Assembly: GCA_030159075.1 (NCBI GenBank) | Contig: BROG01000291.1 | Span: 447,501-511,500, forward strand | DNA: 64,000 nucleotides | Source of the DNA: Atrina japonica | Lineage: Eukaryota; Mollusca; Bivalvia; Pterioida; Pinnidae | Direction of reading: 5' to 3' | Shown here: one piece after another, positions 20,032 through 33,100 of the stretch | How positions within the stretch are numbered: the first letter of the stretch is position 1 | Layout: each line of letters begins with the position of its first letter | Made by a program: the position numbers and the translations under genes | Notes under the pieces: generated by a model | Told to the model about the DNA's origin: nothing | Seen by the model: the letters and a program-made list of their open reading frames with translations, nothing else | Databases searched by the model: none

Positions 20032-20227
20032 GTAATGAAAGGGAAGGGTGAAGGATATGACCCATGGGGCCCTTGACATCTTTTTATCACTTATACAATG
20101 TAATTTGAATGCCATTCATGATCACATATCCCCACCCTTAGATCATTTCTATGTACAAATATTTTTGTTCCGTATTTTCCTACATATACATTGTATTTGG
20201 CTACATTCCCAATCACAAGTCATATCT
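20032..20227. other. No feature recognised
   Basis: The short plus-strand frame here has no coding character. No repeat signal was found. Confidence 0.35.
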
Positions 20228-20680
20228 TTTTATGTCCCTGGCCTGAAAGGTCTGCTAGGGAGCCAGGGCACATATATAGTGTTTGGATTGTCTGTCTGTT
20301 CATATAGTTCCGTCCTGCTTACATATAAAGTATAAAGTATAATGTTTCAAGTTTGGATTATGATACAGTAACCAATCTTGGACTGTAGGTTCATCTATAA
20401 GGGTTTCTTACACTACATCTACACTGACATCAAATGCCCCTTAGGGTGGGGTTGGATCAAAATGTAGTACATTACAATATTTAAAGATTGGATTGGGATA
20501 CAGTAACCAAACTCAACAGTAAGTTCACCTAAGGGTTGCTTACACTTCATTGACATCACATGCCCCTGGGGGTGCACTTTCGGTTGCTGACATCACATGC
20601 CTTGGGGTTGGGGTGGGGGTATTTTTTGGCCAGCATAGAAATTTGTTGGGACCAGGGGCACAAACATATCTTGTTTTCTC
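20228..20680 (+). repeat. Dispersed repeat family, TATGTCCCTGGC type, copy 1
   Basis: It begins TTTATGTCCCTGGCCTGAAA and ends with ACCAGGGGCACAAACATATC. It shares its layout with 27528-27815: GGTCTGCTAGGG, GTCCGTCTGTTC-like text, GGTTGCTTACACTTCA and TGACATCACATGCCC. The inner part is duplicated in this copy. Confidence 0.8.
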
Positions 20681-21021
20681 AATTTTTGCCCAAATTCCCA
20701 ATCATGAATACAACATACATTGTGGCATCTTCATTATTTTTCATTTCTATGCTGATATTTTCAAGAATTCAGTGTATTAATTGTTTTTCTTTAAAGTTGA
20801 AATATGGAAGCTTGACAGTAAAAAAGGTAAATACAAAAAAAGCAAATACATGTAGTAAAATAAATAAAATGCTTTATGCAAAAAAAGAAAATCTCAATTC
20901 TTATCCAAAATGTTGTAAAATTCCAGTGCCATGGGCCATGTTTCCAAAAAGGTCAGAAAAAGCCCTCAATTTATATCTAATTTGTAGTTAAGGGTGTACC
21001 TGTACATTTATCTGTTTTGTC
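20681..21021. other. No feature recognised
   Basis: AT-rich sequence with A-runs near 20821-20885. No gene-like pattern. Confidence 0.35.
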
Positions 21022-21384
21022 CAGGGATAGAAATTAGCAGAGGGCCAGTAGCCCATGGCGAGTAAAAACTGAGCTGGGCTAGTAGATTTCACAGTGTGTT
21101 AGCCCAGGTGGCTACTGAAAATTGGGGTGTATCTTGCACTATCACATATTTCAACTGATATTCTTCAATTTCTTGTAAACTGAGTATACCTTGCTACATA
21201 CATACATGTACAAAATGTAGCTAGTGTATGAACTACTCTAAAATATGTTTTGGTGGTAACATTTTATAGCATGTTATAGGAAGAGTATGTTTCTGGGCTT
21301 CCAGACATGCAACTGGGCTCACAAAAATTCTGACATATGAGCCCAGAGGGCTCCTTGATTGTAGAGTTTAATTTCTATCCCTAG
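21022..21384 (+). mobile_element. Non-autonomous TIR element with CAGGGATAG ends
   Basis: It begins CAGGGATAGAAATTAGCAG and ends TTAATTTCTATCCCTAG, giving inverted ends of about 15 bp. It is related in layout to the element at 18814, with GGGCCAGTAGCCC inside the left end. A matching target duplication is not evident. A lone similar end (CAGGGATAGAAATTAAC) lies at 31575. Confidence 0.7.
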
Positions 21385-21479
21385 CCTATACATGTATGTC
21401 TGAGGGTACATTTATCTATTTTGTGTAAAATATCTATTTGTATACTAGTACATGTGGTATAGTTACATTGTATCTACTT

Positions 21480-22049
21480 TTGTTTGAGTGTACATTTATT
21501 TTATCTGTTTTGTACATTGTATAAGGGCAAGGTACATTTTTGTACATGTAAAGCAGAACATGTACGTTTATCTGATTTGTTTGAGGGCACATTTATCTGT
21601 TTTGTCTATGGGTATACTTACATGTACATGTATCTGTTTTATTTTGTAGATGGGTATAGTTTTGTTCATGTAAAAAGTACATTTATCTGTTTTGTCTGAT
21701 GGTACATTTATCTGTTTTGTCTGATGGTACATTTATCTGTTTTGTCTATGGGTATACTTATCTGTTTAGTCTGATGGTACATTTATCTGTTTTGTCTGAT
21801 GGTACATTTATCTGTTTTGTCTGAGGGTATATTTATCTGTTTTGTCTGATGGTACATTTATCTTTTTTGTCTGATGGTATATTTATCTGTTTTGTCTAAG
21901 GGTACATTTATCTGTTTTGTCTGAGGGTATATTTATCTGTTTTGTCTATGGGTATATTTATCTGTTTTGTCTATGGGTATACTTATCTGTTTAGTCTGAT
22001 GGTACATTTATATGTTTTGTCTGATGGTATATTTATCTGTTTTGTCTGA
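21480..22049 (+). repeat. Minisatellite, 27-bp unit, left part
   Basis: The unit TCTGTTTTGTCTGATGGTAC plus ATTTATC is repeated about 20 times with small changes. It is interrupted at 22049 by the 2.7 kb TIR element and resumes at 24766. Confidence 0.92.
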
Positions 22050-24765
22050 GGCCTAAAATAAAAAGTGTTGTGTTTCCACTTTCATTGCCAAAAAAAATAG
22101 GGTCGGTCGGTAGGTAATAAATTTTATTTTTTTTTTAAATTTTATTTCTTTATTTTCATAAAAACATTCCTTAAACATTTATTTTTTTTCCTTTTCCATA
22201 AGGTCTCATGAAAACAGTTGCATGCCCAGCTGATTTGCACTCTGCACATAGTGGCAGCACAGTTTTGTAATGTGTTTTCAACCCTGCATCAACTTCCCCA
22301 TCCCCACCACCACAGCGGCAACAGGTTGTATTGGTATCCAGTTGCAGTGTCCCACCGTAGAAGGACACTTCAATCGGGTGTGCACACGAAATCTTCCTCC
22401 GTATGGCCACCCTCTGCAGAATGGTTAATGTTGGATCTGCAAGCGGTGCGCCACATGTGTAATCAAATTCAGAGGTCGACAAGGCCACTGCCATTTGTTG
22501 CCTTCCAGACAGCTTCAACGCAGAGTAATAAACTCGTGGCTTCCTACACTCTACACAGTTTACCACTCCCCTGGCATTCTGTGCCGTGAATGCACATGGT
22601 GCTGGTTCCTACAAATAAAAGATTTTAAAATTGTAAGCCACCTTTTTCAAGAGTGGTCTAAGAATACCTGCTGACAGACAAATAGCTTTTAAATACTAAA
22701 ACAAAGGGATTGTTTACAATGTATAGATCCTTATTTATCACAGGTGACAAAAAGGGTAAAAATGTTCAATATCTTATTCTATGTCAAGTGTTATATATAT
22801 TATGTAAATATAAAGAAGATCTGACTGAATTGTATTACAAATCCAACACTATATGAACCATCCAGACATTGGAATGGATCTAAACAATGTCACAACAATT
22901 TGATTACAAAGCAGATAGAATTAGGGTACTGAATTGTGACAGTCAGTTGAAGTGACAAAAGCCCAATCTGCCCAAATTTGGAGTATTCAACAAGTATTTA
23001 AAAAACTGATGCATCATCATTGTGGCACAAACAACAGAGTACCATTGTGGACATTGAATGTAGACAAAACTATGATTTGAAAAAGAGTACAAAAAATTCA
23101 AAGCACAAGGTCCTTCAACAAATCAAAATTAAAGATGTCACAAAAACTGTGATTTATGCTCAACTTTTGTAGACCAACTTAGGAAAGGTGGTTATGATAA
23201 AGTCAAACATGTATTTACTTACTTGAACAATGTATTTGCCTTCTTCAACTACTGAACAACGTGGAAAGTCAAGACCTTTTCTCTTGAAATCATCAACAAT
23301 CTTGTTAAACGGGACATCCTTCTGGTTGGGCACTGAACATGAACCAGCACTATAAAATAAAAATACTTTGATATCAAGAGGATTTGGGTTTTTAACTTCT
23401 ATGAATACAACACAGTCAAATATAACAACCAAACAGATTTTAAATATTTCCCTATTCAATCTTTTATTTTTAGTTTTTTTGTCTCACTCAAGGCTATTTC
23501 ACTTATATGAAGACATCACAAATTGCCAGTGAAGGGCTGCAAATTTTAACCTATATTCGGCACTTTATATGGCCATTGAGCAGTGAGGGTTCTTTAAAAC
23601 ACGGGGCATCGGTTTTAACGGTTTCAGTCCGAAGGACAGATAACTTAAACCTGCTGCCGCTGAGGCTCAAATCCAGGATCTCATGATCAAGTGCGCAGCC
23701 ACTGAATATCTGATACCAGTTTAGAATGTTCAAACAAACAAAGCGGTACAATAGGTTTAGGCCTAAAAAAAATTGCATACAGTTATATGCATGTATATGA
23801 TTTTCAGTCGGACATTCATACACAAAGGAAATTTATTATACTCCTGCATATTTAAAAAAAATATTAAATTTTAAATAGGTTTTAGATATGGGGGGAGGGG
23901 GTGGGTAATTGTATAGCCTACATGTAATATGATGTATCTCTAAAGTATACAGTAAAGTGAATATCAATCTTCCTCCAGCTAGGTTCAAACAGCAAGAAAT
24001 ATTTGGGAAAGGAGGAGAGTTTGGGCAGATCTCACTTATCCTAATGAGATCCAACTCTCAACCATCTATGTATGTACATATGAACATAGAGAAAGAACTA
24101 ACCTGCTTGTTTTCTTGTTAACAAATGCCCTTCCACCAGTCATCAGGACTTCAAAGGCATCCACTGCCCTCGTTGTGGCAATTTCAACGATATTTTTCGC
24201 GATTAATGCTTCGTTGGGTTTGCATTCAAATTCGATCGCCTTTATCCCCATATTTACAATCTCCCCCACCAACGCATTGTCCTCTGCCTCAAAAAAATTA
24301 CTGCCATTATTCTGAATGTCTGTGCAGACTTTGATGGATACTGTCGATGTGTTATGGTCGTATGGACCATGAACCTCTCTAAAAAGATTAATAAGACTTT
24401 TGAATGAATCACACAGCATCATTTTTTTCAGCGGTTTTTTACTATGCTCGCAGGGGAGCATAGATATAGCAAGAAGAAATCGAGACATCGTTTCTTGAAC
24501 AGCACTTGAAGCGTTGGTTTCGATCAGTGTATTTTACACGCTTTGGTAACACCAGATATACCTGTACATGTTTACTTCATTTAAAGCGTTGTACTGATCA
24601 TCAACGTAAATGATAAAACTGTATACCAAACCCGACTTTTCTCCTCCCGGAATTATCGTGTTTTTTTTTTGTTTTTTTTAATTTTGCCAATAAAATCTAT
24701 AGGGTCGGCGCGATAAAATAGGGTCGGTCGGGAAAGCGGAAACACAACACTTTTTATTTTAGGCC
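22050..24765 (+). mobile_element. TIR transposon, 2716 bp, with 3-bp target duplication TGA
   Basis: The left end reads GGCCTAAAATAAAAAGTGTT and the right end is its complement, with inverted ends of about 33 bp differing at one or two bases. A second inverted motif (AGGGTCGGTCGG) lies just inside each end. TGA flanks both sides (22047-22049 and 24766-24768), and removing the element restores the 27-bp minisatellite unit exactly. GGCC ends with a 3-bp T-x-A duplication fit the PIF/Harbinger superfamily, but the gene inside is not a recognisable Harbinger transposase or Myb-like protein. Confidence 0.88.
22171..24488 (-). CDS. Three-exon gene inside the TIR transposon, 316 residues, unrecognised
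   Basis: Minus-strand exons are 24488-24103, 23349-23223 and 22608-22171. Donors are AGCAG/GTTAGT and TTCAA/GTAAGT; acceptors are TTTTATAG and ATTTGTAG. Exon lengths (386, 127, 438) sum to 951, an open frame of 316 residues with no stops. Exon 1 starts MSRFLLAISMLPCEHSKKPL. Exon 3 holds a Cys pair CVECRKP and, later, CCRCGGGDGEVD and LCAECKSAGH, suggesting a zinc-binding treble-clef or two-knuckle domain. No DDE-type catalytic set is visible and it is short for a transposase. It could be a passenger, a second ORF or a captured host gene. Intactness suggests recent activity or constraint. Confidence 0.72.
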
Positions 24766-24768
24766 TGA

Positions 24769-24930
24769 TGGTATATTTATCTGTTTTGTCTGATGGTACA
24801 TTTATCTGTTTAGTCTGATGGTACATTTTTCTGTTTAGTCTGATGGTACATTTATCTGTTTTGTCTGAGGGTACATTTGTCTATTTTGTCTGAGGGTATA
24901 TTTATCTGTTTTGTAGATATGTACAAGTTT
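24769..24930 (+). repeat. Minisatellite, 27-bp unit, right part
   Basis: This continues the array of 21480-22049 in the same phase after the inserted transposon. It has about six units. Confidence 0.92.
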
Positions 24931-24931
24931 A

Positions 24932-25780
24932 ACTCACCTTACGAAGTGAAGGTGAGCTTATGCTATACTCCCGGTGTTGGCGCCCAGACTTATACTTCTG
25001 TTACCAGAAGTGCTAGACTGTCAAAACATGTCAGCATGATACATGAGAATTAGAATATGGGTTGCAGATGCTGCATATGACCTTTGACCTACATCTGAAT
25101 GACCATATTAAGAAGATTTATGGTTCAATGATCATGTTAAGAAGATTTTATTTCAGCATTATCTCGGAAAGTAGAAAGGCTAGACAGACCAAACTTGCAT
25201 GGATGATGTGTCTTATGATGACTATCAGCTTGCATGTTGCAGATGTTGCAGCTGACCTACATTTCACGGTTGAATGACCATGTTAAGAAGATTTGATTTG
25301 GGCATTCTCTCAGAAAGAAGTAGCCTTAGACAGACCAAACTTGCATGGATGATGCGTCTTATGATGACTAAAAGCTTGCATGTTGCATATGTTGCATCTG
25401 ACCTACATTTCATGGCTGGGTGACCACATTAAGAAGATTTGATTTGGGCATTTTCTCAGAAAGTTGTAGACGTAGACAGACCAAACTTGCATGGGTGATA
25501 TGTCATATGATGAATATCAGCTTGCATGTTGCAGATGTTGCATCTGACCTACATTTTATGGTTGAATGACCACCTTAGGAAGATTTGATTTGGGCATTCT
25601 CTAAGAAAGTAATAGCACTAGACAGACCAAACTTGTATGGTTATAGATACCAACTTGTAGTTTTGGGATTTAGCATCTGACCTACATTTCACGGTTTAGT
25701 GACCACAATAAGAAGATTTTATTTTGGCATTATCTCAGAAAGAAGTAGCACTAGACAGACCAAACTTTATTATTATTTAT
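24932..25780 (+). repeat. AGCTCACC-family repeat with five ~146-bp tandem units
   Basis: It starts AACTCACCTTACGAAGTGAA, a variant of the AGCTCACCTG family head. From about 25060, units containing TAGACAGACCAAACTTGCAT recur at 25181, 25327, 25472, 25619 and 25752. No coding potential is supported. Confidence 0.82.
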
Positions 25781-26992
25781 CTAGATTAAGATTTCATGAA
25801 TACAAAGCCAATTTGCCTGCATAAAGGTGAAAAATAACAATGAAAAATACTAATAATAAACAATCCCTAGTATCCCTAGTACATGTATTATACCTCATTA
25901 AAACTTACAATTGCCATCAACTTTTATCAGTACTTTCAGTACTTTGATTATATATATATAGTATTCGGTAATAAAATGACCCAGATATTCCAATTTCTGG
26001 CACCTACTTAATGATTTAGAATTGACACATGTATATACATGTATGTACCTGTTAATTATTATGTTGTTGTACATGTATGGGTAAATTAATACATTTAAAT
26101 ATTTTATCATAATCAAGACAACGTGACTTTGATCATGTAGCACCTACAGTGTATAATGTATATTGCATATCTAGCTACCAGTTAGGCTGTAGTACTGTAA
26201 ATTGGGATATTTTGGCATCTCTAAAATTTGACCACCTTGGCTGTAATATGAAGGGTTAATTTTTAGCCTGTCATCAAATTCCAGCATTTATATATGTTTT
26301 AATCATGTTAAAATTTGGCCTACCATCAAACGTTGGTGTTACTGTATCATTCATTCCAGTTGGTTGAAATATTAAAACATACTGAATAATTTGAACTGAT
26401 ACTGTCACATACTAATCTAGTACTTAATTAGAATTAACATTTAAATGTAGCCTAATTTTTAAAATCCCTTGTTCATTCATCAAAAACACTCAATTATTTT
26501 TAAAAAGCCCTGACAGAAGCATTGTGTACATATTTTGGACATTAATTTTGGCCATTTAAATAGAGCGATTAAATTTAAATTGACCAGAATTAAACAATGC
26601 CAAAAATTTCCCAATTTACGGTACTTGTTTTGGTACAAGTACTGGCACATGTAATAATGGAAATGTCAATATTGATTTTTGATACCGATTAGAGGGAGGG
26701 GATAACAGAGTTTAACCTGTTAATCCCTATGGTCACTTTAAAACTCACCCAAATTAATAATGGTATGGCCTTAGTACTGTCATTCATTATTCATGTGAAA
26801 AGGTTCATATCGTATGTGTAAAGTTCATGTACAAGTACATGTAGGTATAATTATACCTATGTAGAATCCCAGCACATATTCTTCATTTCTTGGTTATTAA
26901 ACTTCTACGAGCTTAAGAAACTGACATTATTGACCTATTATTATCATTTCTAACTCTTTCTAACCAAAAAATTCTATCATATTTTTTTTCAG
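25781..26992. other. Intron or upstream sequence of the scramblase gene
   Basis: A 60-bp fragment at about 25882-25945 (ACCTCATTAAAACTTACAAT to AGTACTTTGATTA) matches the outer end of the lone flanking-repeat copy at 56430-56485. Otherwise there is AT-rich sequence and TACATGTA-type short palindromes near 26030. The last bases form the acceptor of the first scramblase coding exon. Confidence 0.5.
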
Positions 26993-27109
26993 GTTGATTC
27001 CATAGATAGTAAACCAAAAAGCAGCTTAAGATGTCTGAAAAGCAAAATCCAGAGCAGCAGCAGCAGCCAGGCCAACAGCAACCAGTAACGGGACAACCCC
27101 AAGCTTATG
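26993..27109 (+). CDS. PLSCR: Scramblase exon with start codon
   Basis: The acceptor TTTTTTTTCAG precedes 26993, so at least one non-coding exon lies upstream. After 38 leader bases, ATG at 27031 starts [20 protein letters not shown]. The donor is TATG/GTATGT at 27110. The CAG run gives four Gln. Coding part is 79 bases, phase 1. Confidence 0.92.
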
Positions 27110-30100
27110 GTATGTATTCACAAGTAGAGCTGTTATCATTTATCATCATGGCTATAAATTATTTTGTTATATATCATTATTGTGATAAATTACTACATTA
27201 TATGTCATCATTGCGATTAATTGCTACCTTGTATATCATCATTGCGATTAATTGCTACCTTGTATATCATCATTGCGATAAATTGCTACATTATATATCA
27301 TCATTGTAATAAATTACTACATTATATATCATCATTGCGATGAATTGCTTTGTTATATATACTGAAACCAAACAACAATATCATGAAATTATTTAAGCAT
27401 CACAATATCAACACCCCGTATAGAAACTTAAATCTATATGTACTTGAATTGAAACTTTAAACATACATGTACATGTATACTAATGTAATAACACACTTAA
27501 ATTGCTAAACAAATTAAGTATTTTTTTATGTTCCCTGCCAGAAAGGTCTGCTGGGGGCATCTAGTGTTTGAATCGTCCGTCTGTCTGTCTGTCCGTCTGT
27601 TCATGTCTGTAATTCTGTTCCGCTTACATTTATATGTAATATTTCAAGTTTGGATTGTGATACCATAACCAAACTTAGAGTGTAAGTTCATCTAAGGGTT
27701 GCACACACTTCACTGACATCACATGCCCTTGAGGGTGGGGTGGGGTCAAAATGTAGGACATTGCAAAAAATTGTTTAGACCAGGGTCATTTGTGTTTCAC
27801 AAACACATCTTGTTTCACTTTGTTATGGGTACATGTACATCTTACTGAGGGAATACTACCGTGTACAATGTACTTGTATACATGCAATCATACATATGTA
27901 TCACAAAAAACAACAAAAACAAACAATGCTTGATTGGCATATACAATGTATATGCAGCAGGAATAGTACTGAATTTATTTCTGTGGTACATTGTAGATCC
28001 CAGAATTATTAGCTCACCTGGCCCGAAGGGCCAATTGAGCTATTGCTATAGCCAAAGATATGACGTCCGTCATAGTCCGTCTGTTAACTTTTGCATTTAA
28101 ACATCTTTTTCTCAAGAACCAGTGAGCCAAATTTAACCAAACTTGGCATATAGCATCCCCATGTGAAGCCGCATAAAGTTTGCGAAAAAAAAGATAGGAC
28201 CTAAAAGGGACCTTAAAGGACCAAAACTTGGTACATCTTTAAAAATCTTCTTCTCATGAACCAATAATCAGATAAGTTTCAAATTTTGTATGCATGATTG
28301 TTAAGTCAATATCTACAATTTTGCGATTGAAAATGCAATCTATCCATAAACGAGTTCACTTCAGTAACACAGGGTATATTTGTATTACAAATTGTTTAAT
28401 AAATCAAAACTGATCGACTTTTTGTATACAAAGATATATGAGAAAATTGTTAGGAATGGATCATTTTGACAAAATTTCAAGGTCATGGGGTTAAAGGTGA
28501 AGGTCGCAGTCACATAGGTAAATGGAATATATATTTTTTTTTGTAAAATTTTCAATATTTTTGACTGCTTCTCCAGAACCATCGGACCAATTTGAACCAA
28601 ACTTAACAGGAAGTATAACCATGTAAAGTCGCATTAAGTTTGCAGATGAAAAGGGGCTAGGAATCGGACCAAACATGCCATGGCTAAATATAGAACGAAT
28701 GAGTCAGCAGATATTTTTGATTTAGTACATGTATCTCCAATATTATTAAAGCTAGAGAAAATACTGTTACCTTTAACTGAGTGGCTTGCAAAAATATACA
28801 ATTATTTCAATTTGGTGAAAATTGTTGGGTCGACCCTGTGAATTTTTAATGTTTTGGGATGTTTTTTGACATTATCTTGAAAAGTATAATAGGTAGAGTA
28901 AAAGTGAAAGAAGCAAAAATGTTCAGCATGCAAAGAGCAACAAAAAGGTAATATATCCGAAATTGTCAGGTCACCCCTTTTGGGAGTTATATTCCCTTTT
29001 AGTGGATTTTTCATGTTTTTGACAGTTTGGTCCTATTACATGTATCTTGAAAAGTATAATAGAGAGAAAGTGAAAGAAGCACATATGTGCAGCGTGCAAA
29101 GATCTACAAAAATGTCAATAGGGCTGAAATTTTCAGGTTGCCCCTTATGGGAGTTTTTTCTCCTTTTAAGTAGATTTTTCATGTTTTTTTTATGTTTTTT
29201 GACATTATCTTGAAAAGTATAATATTTAGAAAGTGAAAGAAGCAAAAATGTTCATTACGCAAAGATCTACAAAAAAGTCAATAGGACTGAAATTGTCAGG
29301 TTGCCCTTTATGAGAATTTTATACCCTTTTAAGCGGATTATTCATGTTTTTGGATGTTTTTTGACATTATCTTGAAAAGTATAATAGATAGAGACAAAGT
29401 GAAAGAAGCAAAAATGTTCAGTACGCAAAGATCTACAAAAAAGTCATTGGGCCGAAATTGTCAGGTTGACCCCTATGGGAGTTATTTTCCCTTTAAGTGG
29501 ATTTTTCGTGTTTTTGACAGTTTTGTCCTCTTGTCTTGAAAAGTATAATAGATAGAGAGAAAGTGAAAGAAGCAAAAATGTTCAGTATGCAATGATCTAC
29601 AAAAAAGTAACAGGAATTAAATTGTCAGGTTAACCCTTGTGAGGGTGATCCTTGTGAAAGATAGTTCCCCTTTAAATGGATTTTGTATGTTTTCTACTGT
29701 TGTCGCACATTATCTTGAAAGATCTATAAAAATATTGGCAAAGCAAGCCTACCCTTATGCAAGTTAATTTTCCATTTCAATGAATTTTTCAAGCTTTTGG
29801 TTGCTTTTCAGTATATTGTCAGTAAAATACATTTCATTCAGGTGATTATTAAGGCCCCCAATGAGCCTACTGTTTTTCATGTTTATAAGCCATTTTATCT
29901 TTTACACATTTTTATGTTTTCTGCATTGTTGACCTATTTTGCCAGGTGAGAGACTTAAGGCCCCTTTGGCCTCTTGTGATAGTCATATTGACAGACCATT
30001 GTCATAGGTACATTGTAGATCTCAGGAACCACACTGACAGATCAGTGACATTGACACGCTGACAGATCAGTGACATTGACACGCTGACAGATCAGTGACA

Positions 30101-33100
30101 TTGATACATTGTAGATCTCAGGAACCACACTGATGGATCAGTAACATTGACACGCTGACAGATCAGTAACATTGATATATTGTAGATCTCAGGAACCACA
30201 CTGACAGATCAGTGACATTGATACATTGTAGATATCAGGAACCACACTGATGGATCAGTAACATTGATATATTGTAGATCTCAGGAACCACACTGATGGA
30301 TCAGTAACATTGATACATTGTAGATATCAGGAACCACACTGATGGATCAGTAACATTGATACATTGTAGATATCAAGAACCACACTGACAGATCAGTGAC
30401 ATTGATATATTGTAGATCTCAGGAACCACTGACAGATCAGTGACATTGATATATTGTAGATCTCAGGAACCACACTGACAGATCAGTGACATTGATATAT
30501 TGTAGATCTCCGTAACCACACTGACAGATCAGTGACATTGATATATTTTAGAGCTCAGTAACCACACTGATGGATCAGTAACATTGATACATTGTAGATA
30601 TCAGGAACCACACTGATGGATCAGTAACATTGATACATTGTAGATCTCAGGAACCACTGACAGATCAGTGACATTGATTTATTGTAGATCTCATTAACTA
30701 CACTGATGGATCAATGACATTGATATATTGTAGATCTTAGGAAACACACTGACATATCAATGACTTTGATATATTGTAGATCTTAGGAATGATACTGATA
30801 AATCAGTGACAGTGGTATATTGTAGATCTCAGGAAACACACTGACATATCAATGACATTGATATATTGTAGATCTTAGGAACCACACTGACATATCAATG
30901 ACATTGATATATTGTAGATCTTAGGAATGATACTGATAAATCAGTGACAGTGGTATATTGTAGATCTCAGGAAACACACTGACATATCAATGACATTGAT
31001 ATATTGTAGATCTTAGGAATGATACTGATAAATCAGTGACAGTGGTATATTGTAGATCTCAGGAAACACACTGACATATCAATGACATTGATATATTGTA
31101 GATCTTAGGAATGATACTGATAAATCAGTGACAGTGGTATATTGTAGATCTCAGGAACCACACTGACAGGACAGATTGGTAAGACTTTCTCTATGACACA
31201 TTCTCTCTTCCATAATTTTTTTAGGTTGCTCAGTATATCTCAGTTTGAGGTTTAGTTTTTAACCACATGTAATTGAAATTCTCTTCTTGTAATAGGCTAT
31301 CAACAACAGCCTGGTCAACCACCTATGGGCTATGCCCAACCGGGTCAACCAGTAGCAGGTTATGGCCAGCCAGGGCAACCAGGGCAACCAGGGCAACCAG
31401 GGCAATATGCACAACCCTATGGTAAGTTTTGTCCCTTTGTTCATTTAGATATTTCAAATGCCCAGTACTTTATGTTTAAATTTGAATGTGTAGTGTATAG
31501 AACTTTTCTAGAAGTGAAATTGCTGGTCAGTTAGTACTTTGTAAATAATTGTAGTAACAAAATGACTTATTACAGGGATAGAAATTAACACCCCCTGAAA
31601 AACAATAGACTGTTCTATAAAACAATGACTTAGATCAGTCCAAATGTGTTTTTAGGGGTCAATGGGATAATGGTAGACCACTCGACCATGCTTGCATGGT
31701 GAAGTGTTTTTGTCCTTTGGAAATGGTCCAGGTGGCAAACAAAAGATGATGGAATGTTTGATGTTGTCTGTGCACAGTCCAGTACATGTGTATTTGATAC
31801 ACTGTATTTTATACAGAAGTACACAACTGCATCATATCTTCTAGCAAACTGTGACCTATAACCAACACAAAATCCGTCATTGTGATAAAAATAATTTAAA
31901 TTTCATTATTTTTACATGTACATGTACATGTATTATAATGATTTTTCTAAACAGAATCTTAGTATCCCAGGTAGCCTCTGGATAAAGATTGTTAAACTTT
32001 ACTCCTGGACTAGTTTAGAAATATGCATCATCATCATGTACAAAATGTACATGTACATGTACTTTACTGCAGTAAAACTTGCTTTAGCAACCACTTGTGT
32101 ATAAAGACCACCTGGTCATAAAGACCCCAATAGTTTTTGCTGTTCCTAATACAAATCAACCTTTAAGTGTATATAAAGATCACCTCCCAATGAAGACTGG
32201 TTTTCTTGTGTCTGTAAGAGGGTCTTTATATACTAATTTCACTATATTGATATATACTTTATGCTAATATGTGTGTGTGTGCACATGTATGTGTGTGTGT
32301 GTGCACGTGTATGTGTGTGTGTGTGTGTGTGTGCATGTCATGTGTGTTATACATGTATACAACCTTTTAAAGGCACCTAAGGAAGGTAAAGTCAAGAGAA
32401 AATTTGAGTTTTTGAGAAAACTGAAAGTTTGACATCTTTATGCTCAATGCAATAGACCACCATATCAGCTGATAATTCGTGATCATTCCTCTATTGACTA
32501 TTTCTGTAGGAACTCCTATCTGAATTTTTAATCAGTTTATTTCTATTTTTGAAGGTATGCCGGTCCAAAATATTCCTGGACAGCCTGCTCCAGTTATATG
32601 GATGCAGAGTCCTGGAGCTATTCCTGGATGTCCTCCTGGTTTGGAATACCTAACACAAGTAGACCAACTTCTCGTAAAGCAGCAAATAGAAATTATGGAG
32701 CGTACGTATATTGATATTGATTATAATTTCAGTGTTGTTCTAATTACAGAAAATGAATAAAATAAAAAATTTTGAATAAATAAATAAAATGACTGATTAG
32801 GCAGTCTGCATACCTGCCATCTTTTCTGATTTTTGCAGAAAATTTATAAAGAATTTTCCGCCTTCCGCAAAGTCTTATAGAAATTTTGCATTCTAGTGTA
32901 ATGTTACGATACCCATTTCCAGATTTTGTACGCTTCCAACTCTAGCATTATTGAACCTCAGCAATCCACATGATAAATTGCAAATGGCGGCAAATAACAT
33001 CACACGTGTGTGTTTCAAATATTTCTTGTTGCCTATGTTGGTGGTCTTGGTATGGATGAAAATCAAAGAAATATTATTATCAGAAATTCAAGGGTTATTC

